Shown here: piece by piece, positions 59,815 through 64,000 of the stretch
Numbering within the stretch: the stretch's first letter is position 1
How the letters are laid out: each line of letters opens with the position of its first letter
NCBI RefSeq assembly: GCF_009806555.1
Contig: NZ_VUOK01000010.1
Coordinates: 116,744-180,743 of the forward strand
Direction: 5' to 3'
Length of the DNA: 64,000 nt
Source of the DNA: Methylobacterium sp. 2A
GTDB lineage: Bacteria; Pseudomonadota; Alphaproteobacteria; Rhizobiales; Beijerinckiaceae
Made by a program: the position numbers and the translations under genes
The notes under the pieces: model-generated
The model's input: only the letters and a program-made list of their open reading frames with translations
The model's database searches: none
What the model was told of the DNA's origin: nothing

Positions 59815-60779
59815 GGCTCAGCCCTCCGGCTCGGCGTCGTCATCTTGGCGTCGTCGCGCGCGATCAGGTCGCGCAGGTGGTAATGGTGGCGGCCGAGATT
59901 GCCGCCGTAATTGCCGGCCGTCACGGCGATCAGCCCGTGCTTTCCGCCAATCTCGGTCGCCGCATGCAGGCCAGCGCGCATCGAGTCGGACACGCCCTGC
60001 GAGGTCAAGGCGTCGATCACGATCTCCAGCACCACGCCACATTCCGGCGGCAGCGCCGAGCCGGCCCGCCCCTTGAGGGTCGGGCAATAGGCATCGTTGG
60101 TGGAGGCCATCATGCCCTTGGTCCGTCCGCCGACCTTCGAGCCGGAGCGCACGATGCCGCCCGGGAAGGGCAGGATCGCACCCGGAACCGCCTTGGCGGC
60201 CTCCACGGCGACTTCGGCCACCTTCAGCGTCTCGGCATGGGTCCGGCCGAGGAACAGCAGATTGCCGCCGCCGACCGCGCCCTCGACGGCGCGGACCGAA
60301 TCCTCGCACAGGAACTCGCCGTCCATGACCGGGATGCGCCAGTAGCGCCGCTCCTTGCCGGTCGCGTCGGGCAGGCGCTTGGCCACCGCGAAGCCGTCGC
60401 CGAAATAGCGGATCGCGCCGCCGAGCTTGATCTTGGTCGGCCCCTCGACGCCCGCGTAGCAGGCGGTGCCCGGGCAGGTGAGGATGCACTGGCCGACCCG
60501 CTTGATCAGCTGCTCCTTGAGTCCGTTCGGCTCAAAGCCGAACAGCAGGATGCGCACGCCCGGCCGCCCATCCGGGGTCTCCTCCGGCGACAGCTCGGCG
60601 TCGATCCCGGCCTCGGCGCCGCAGCCGATCACCGAGGTGGCGAAGCCCGTCATCGTGGTGGCGGCGATCATCGCCCATTTGGCGGTGTCGTTCGTGACGA
60701 TGATGGCCGTGCCGGCCACGTCGAACGCCTCCGCGAAGGTGTCGATGACCCGGATGCCGTTGAGGGAGAGGTCAGACAT
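59811..60779 (-). CDS. fhcD: formylmethanofuran:tetrahydromethanopterin formyltransferase
   Basis: This subunit transfers the formyl group from formyl-H4MPT to methanofuran within the Fhc complex. The 322-residue protein matches archaeal Ftr: VIDTFAEAFDVAGTAIIVTND, TGFATSVIGCGAEAGID, GGNLLFLGRTHAETLKVAEVAVEA and a C-terminal ITAGNYGGNLGRHHYHLRDL-type segment. The start is ATG 60779. Upstream, 222 bases holding an inverted repeat separate it from fhcA; downstream it overlaps fhcC. Confidence 0.97.
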   Translation of the reverse strand: MSDLSLNGIRVIDTFAEAFDVAGTAIIVTNDTAKWAMIAATTMTGFATSVIGCGAEAGIDAELSPEETPDGRPGVRILLFGFEPNGLKEQLIKRVGQCILTCPGTACYAGVEGPTKIKLGGAIRYFGDGFAVAKRLPDATGKERRYWRIPVMDGEFLCEDSVRAVEGAVGGGNLLFLGRTHAETLKVAEVAVEAAKAVPGAILPFPGGIVRSGSKVGGRTKGMMASTNDAYCPTLKGRAGSALPPECGVVLEIVIDALTSQGVSDSMRAGLHAATEIGGKHGLIAVTAGNYGGNLGRHHYHLRDLIARDDAKMTTPSRRAEP

Positions 60780-60812
60780 TGTTTTCGGATTTCCGCGACG
60801 GCCAAATCCCTT

Positions 60813-60983
60813 CCCCCTCTGCGGGGGAGGATGGCCCCTGCGTCAGCAGGGGTCGGGTCGGAACGAAGTCCCACAAGGGAGGAGCGCCGCTGCCAGAAAG
60901 GTCGCGCCGGGAGCCGAAACCCAAAGCGTCGCGCCGCCCCTCTCCCCTCCTGCTCCGCAGGGTACCCTCCCCCGCAGAGGGGG
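60813..60983. repeat. long inverted repeat between fhcA and fhcD
   Basis: CCCCCTCTGCGGGGGAGG (60813-60830) is the exact reverse complement of CCTCCCCCGCAGAGGGGG (60966-60983). Further complementary pieces lie inside (GTCGGGTCGGAACG, GGAGGAGCGCC, GGTCGCGCC and CGTCGCGCCGCC). It differs in sequence from the CCTCATCCTGAGG family. It accounts for most of the 222-base gap inside the fhc operon. Confidence 0.8.
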
Positions 60984-61001
60984 GAGGGAGGGGGGCGTGC
61001 G

Positions 61002-62648
61002 TTATACCCGACATGGCACCGCCTCGAAATTATCCGTGCCCTCGCCGAACGCGGCATCGGGCACCGCGAAACTGTCGAGGCCCTCGCCGAACCGTTCCGT
61101 GAGGTAGGTGTCGGCGCGCTTGGCCATGGCCTTGTCGGCCTCCACGGTGAGCGACAGCGTGCGTCCGGAACGCCAGTCCACGATTTCGCCGTCCTCGACG
61201 ATCGGCACGCCGTCCTTGAGGACGAGCTTGGCGGCGGTGAACATCGCGGTACGATTGGCGTCGTCCCGGTAGACCGCGACGTCGGCGCGCGCGCCGGCCC
61301 GCAGGTGGCCGCGGTCCGCGAGCCCGAGAAGCTTGGCCGGCCCGGAGCGGGTCAGCTGCGCGATCTCCGAAAGCGTGTATTCCCGCTCCAGCCCCGGCAG
61401 GCCCGAGCGCTCGCCCACGATCTTGGGCAGCGTCGCGATCTCGCGGTCGCGTTCGGACTTGTCCATCAGCAGGTGGATGATGCGCGGATACTGCGTGAAC
61501 GGGCCGCCATTCGGATGGTCCGTGGTCAGGATCGTCCGCTCCGGATCGGTGGAGAGCAGCATGATCTCCAGGCCGATCGCCCATTGCAGCGAACTGGTCG
61601 GGCCGCGCGGCCGGTACAGGAACGGCACCACGCCGCCGCCCTCGGCGTCGCCCGCGTTCAGCACCCACTTCTTGGGATTGGCGCCCTTCCGCCCCGCGAA
61701 CTGCCGGAGAATGTCGAGGGACACCGTGACCGTCTGGCCGAACACCACCTGCCCGATATCCAGGGTGGCGTTCGGGTTGTCGGTGATGGCTTGCGCGATC
61801 CGCTCGGCCGCCGAGCGGAAGCCGCCGGTGCCGGGATTGGCCGGATCGACCGCGCCGTAGGCGTAGAACTGGGCGTGGGCGAAGTGGATCCGCCGACCCT
61901 CGGCTGCATCGAGCGTCGCGATGAAGCTGTCATCGGCGCCCGGCAGGCCAAGGTTGTTGCAGTGGACGTGGAGCGGGTGCGGGACGCCGATCTCCTCGAC
62001 CGCGTCGAGGAGCGAGCCCATGATCTGGCGGGTCGAGAGCCCGTAGCAGGGGATCTCGTCGTCGAGCGACAGGCGAAGCGCCCCGTCCTTGAAGGCCGAG
62101 GCGCCGCCCGCGTTGATGCACTTCACGCCGAGGCCACGCGACTGGGCGACCGACAGGGCGACGAGGTCGCGCACCGCGTTGCCGCCCTGGCGCTCGCGCA
62201 GCATCTGCAGAAGCTGATCGTCGTTGCCCATCACGGTCAGCGCGCCGCGGTCGAGCAGCGGAATGTCGGCGAGTTCGAGCTGTGTCGCCAGCGCGTGGGT
62301 CGGCGGCATCGCGGGCTCGACCGCGGTGGTATAGCCCATCCGCGCATAGGTCGAGCCGATCCAGGCCGCGGCCCCGCCGGCATGCGCGAAGGGATGCCCC
62401 TCGGGCGCCGCCTCGCTCACGTAGAGGTCGGGCAGGAGCAGCCGCGAGGTGATCACGTTGCCGCCCGCGATATGCGAATGCACCTCGACGCCGCCGGCCA
62501 TCACCACGCAGCCCGCCGCGTCGATGACGGCGTCGGCCTCGCGGCCCGGCGGATCGATGATCTGGCCGTCCTCGATCCAGACATCCCCCACGGAATCGCG
62601 GGACGTGGTCGGATCGACGACGCGCCCGCCCCGGATCACGCTCAGCAT
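61002..62648 (-). CDS. fhcA: formyltransferase/hydrolase complex subunit A
   Basis: This is the amidohydrolase subunit that hydrolyses formylmethanofuran to formate. The 548-residue protein has the metallo-hydrolase motifs MAGGVEVHSHIAGGN (HxH), the FMD-specific PPTHALATQLE, LHVHCNNLGLPG with two His, HFAHAQFYAYG and TTDHPNGGPFTQYP with the catalytic Asp. It corresponds to archaeal FwdA/FmdA. The ATG lies inside the end of fhcB (7-base overlap). Confidence 0.97.
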   Translation of the reverse strand: MLSVIRGGRVVDPTTSRDSVGDVWIEDGQIIDPPGREADAVIDAAGCVVMAGGVEVHSHIAGGNVITSRLLLPDLYVSEAAPEGHPFAHAGGAAAWIGSTYARMGYTTAVEPAMPPTHALATQLELADIPLLDRGALTVMGNDDQLLQMLRERQGGNAVRDLVALSVAQSRGLGVKCINAGGASAFKDGALRLSLDDEIPCYGLSTRQIMGSLLDAVEEIGVPHPLHVHCNNLGLPGADDSFIATLDAAEGRRIHFAHAQFYAYGAVDPANPGTGGFRSAAERIAQAITDNPNATLDIGQVVFGQTVTVSLDILRQFAGRKGANPKKWVLNAGDAEGGGVVPFLYRPRGPTSSLQWAIGLEIMLLSTDPERTILTTDHPNGGPFTQYPRIIHLLMDKSERDREIATLPKIVGERSGLPGLEREYTLSEIAQLTRSGPAKLLGLADRGHLRAGARADVAVYRDDANRTAMFTAAKLVLKDGVPIVEDGEIVDWRSGRTLSLTVEADKAMAKRADTYLTERFGEGLDSFAVPDAAFGEGTDNFEAVPCRV

Positions 62649-63712
62649 GCGGGTTCACTCCTCGACGCGGCTTGGCCCGTGATCAGGCGCTCCTTCAGGG
62701 CGCCGAGGATCGACGCGGCCGACGGCAGATCCGTGGGCGCCGAGGCCGGCCAGTAGGTCAGTGCGGCGCGCGGTTCGTTCCACAGAACTCCGCCGTGATC
62801 ACGGCCGGGCTGGCCGACCGCGATCACCACTTCGGCGGCTTTCGCCTCACCATCTGGGACGAGCGCCACGGACGGGACGGCGGACAGCCAGTCCGGGCGC
62901 GCCGCCGGCACGGAGGCGAGCCACAGGACGGCATCGGCTTCGCCGGCGGCGACCTGCCGGGCGGCGTCGAAGCGCCAGGGATCGTGCTCGGGCACGCGGC
63001 GGCCGAAACCGCTGCGCGGCGCCTGACCGGTCATCCAGGCCGAGACGGGCACGACCGCCCGGTCCTGTCCGATGCCGCCGGTGGCGAGGGTGAAGCAGCG
63101 CGTCGTCTCGCTCAGCTCCATGGCGAGGCCCTGGAGCATCTCGATGCCGGCCTCGCCGAGCTCGGCGGGATCGTAGAGGAGGACGCCATATTGCGCGGCG
63201 GCCAGCCGGGCCGCGATCTGCCCGGGGAGCGCGTCACCGGCGAGATGGCCACGGGCATAGGCACGCAGCACGCCCACGGCTTCCGCCAGACCGCCCGCGG
63301 CGGGCCATGCCACGGACGCGGTGGCGTTCGCGCCGACGGCCAGGAGCGCGCGATCTGATCCTGCAGCACGGCCGCGGGTCGGCTTCGTGTCGATCAGGCG
63401 CTTCATCAGCGGCGCCTGCCAGGGGGCGGCGCCCACCACAAGCACGACGTCGGCGCGTCCGACCGCCTCGGCCGGCGTCGACGTCAGGGCGCCGACCCGG
63501 CTCAGCGCGCCGAGTTCGGCATAGGTCCCGACCGCACCGGCGGTGTCGACGGAGGCGCCGATGCGCCCCGCGAGATCGTAGGCCGCGCGAATCGCGGCCA
63601 CATCGGCGCTCAGGCCGGCGATCACCGGCGCGCGCGCCTTGGCGAGCAGGGATGCGGCCGCCTCGATGGCGGTGCCCGCGTCCGTCGCGCCACCCTTCAC
63701 CCAGGCTGCCAT
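62642..63712 (-). CDS. fhcB: formyltransferase/hydrolase complex subunit B
   Basis: This 356-residue subunit is homologous to the tungsten/molybdenum subunit FwdB of archaeal formylmethanofuran dehydrogenase, but here it is probably structural. It has LLAKARAPVIAGLSADVAAIRAAYDLA, RADVVLVVGAAPWQAPLMKR and RSGFGRRVPEHDPWRFD. No N-terminal CxxCxxxC iron-sulfur motif and no active-site Cys/Sec is present: the only cysteines are one in TTRCFTLA and the last residue. That agrees with the known loss of redox activity in methylotroph Fhc. The start ATG 63712 (MAAWVKGG) has GAGGGAG just upstream; it is the first gene of the operon. Confidence 0.95.
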   Translation of the reverse strand: MAAWVKGGATDAGTAIEAAASLLAKARAPVIAGLSADVAAIRAAYDLAGRIGASVDTAGAVGTYAELGALSRVGALTSTPAEAVGRADVVLVVGAAPWQAPLMKRLIDTKPTRGRAAGSDRALLAVGANATASVAWPAAGGLAEAVGVLRAYARGHLAGDALPGQIAARLAAAQYGVLLYDPAELGEAGIEMLQGLAMELSETTRCFTLATGGIGQDRAVVPVSAWMTGQAPRSGFGRRVPEHDPWRFDAARQVAAGEADAVLWLASVPAARPDWLSAVPSVALVPDGEAKAAEVVIAVGQPGRDHGGVLWNEPRAALTYWPASAPTDLPSAASILGALKERLITGQAASRSEPAC

Positions 63713-64000
63713 GCTCCCTCTCGCGCCGTTCTTGTCTTGGATTCGGAGCGGGCGACGGCCGTAAGACCGGACGAAGCGAGCCACCCCGAAACCGGGTCCC
63801 CGCAGTGTCGGAATGGCACGCCCGCCCGTCAAGTTCCGGGCAGACGGCAAACTCGGCACGCCATCGCAAGACCTAGGTTTGCATTCATCGGCCCATCGCG
63901 GCAAGGGGGTCCCGCGGGAATGCCAGGGCAATCGCTTCAGCGTGAGGAGGTTTAGGTTCGCGGTCGGGGCGTTTTGTGATTCAGGCGGCGGCTTGCCTCT
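63713..64000. other. upstream region of fhcB, no gene recognised
   Basis: These 288 bases must contain the fhc promoter. No convincing hexamer pair, repeat or reading frame stands out. A GAGGAGG at about 63944 could precede a plus-strand gene that starts beyond or at the right edge, but no start codon is convincing. Confidence 0.4.

Noticed and set aside
63940..64000. Start of a plus-strand gene at the right edge after GAGGAGG
   Set aside because: No convincing start codon at proper distance and fewer than 20 codons of sequence remain.

Overview
The window looks like chromosomal DNA from a GC-rich methylotrophic alphaproteobacterium of the Methylobacterium/Methylorubrum type. The evidence is a lanthanide-type methanol dehydrogenase cluster (xoxF-xoxG-xoxJ), a pqqABCDE cluster with the fused pqqC/D gene and a 29-residue PqqA, and the formyltransferase/hydrolase genes fhcB-A-D-C, all within about 18 kb. 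Alphaproteobacterial synteny such as purN-purM/hdaA/ppk/ppx and a DHOase-like gene/plsY/dprA supports this. No rRNA, tRNA, CRISPR array, prophage or insertion sequence was recognised.

Layout. 1-5.3 kb: the 3' end of an Inh-type lipoprotein gene, an ABC exporter, and the cytochrome bc1 operon petABC closed by a terminator. 5.5-13.6 kb: mtnP, then a his run (hisB, hisH, hisA, hisF) with two small genes of unknown function inserted, continuing by overlapping stops and starts into a dihydroorotase-like gene that lacks metal ligands, then plsY and dprA. 13.6-19.1 kb: ruvX with a SUKH protein, then gatC-gatA, a small membrane protein, and gatB, which is flanked on both sides by a palindromic repeat. 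19.1-26.6 kb: small exported proteins, an AaeA/AaeX/AaeB-like efflux set, a glutathione transferase and ndk. 26.6-37.5 kb: purM-purN, hdaA, ppk, ppx, a Tat-exported formamidase-like protein and malic enzyme. 37.5-45.5 kb: an acetyltransferase, DUF3297, an HTH/small-protein pair, a glycosyltransferase-acyltransferase pair, aspS, a WYL-like protein and rnd.

45.5-63.7 kb is a methylotrophy island. On the plus strand, xoxF, xoxG and xoxJ sit behind a 708-base leader. Converging on the minus strand are fhcB-A-D-C, a sensor kinase/response regulator pair (candidate MxbDM), pqqA-pqqB-pqqCD-pqqE, two exported proteins of unknown function, and folP-folB-folK. Together they cover periplasmic methanol oxidation (XoxF with cytochrome XoxG), its cofactor (PQQ), formaldehyde-derived C1 oxidation to formate (Fhc), folate synthesis and probable regulation.

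Points most worth a second look: the two exported proteins translationally coupled to pqqE, two tandem hairpins in the xoxF leader, 11-base-period direct repeats upstream of pqqA with a weaker echo upstream of xoxF, the metal-ligand-free dihydroorotase homologue coupled to hisF, an AspRS with non-discriminating-type residues, and two families of long inverted repeats, one of which splits the fhc operon.
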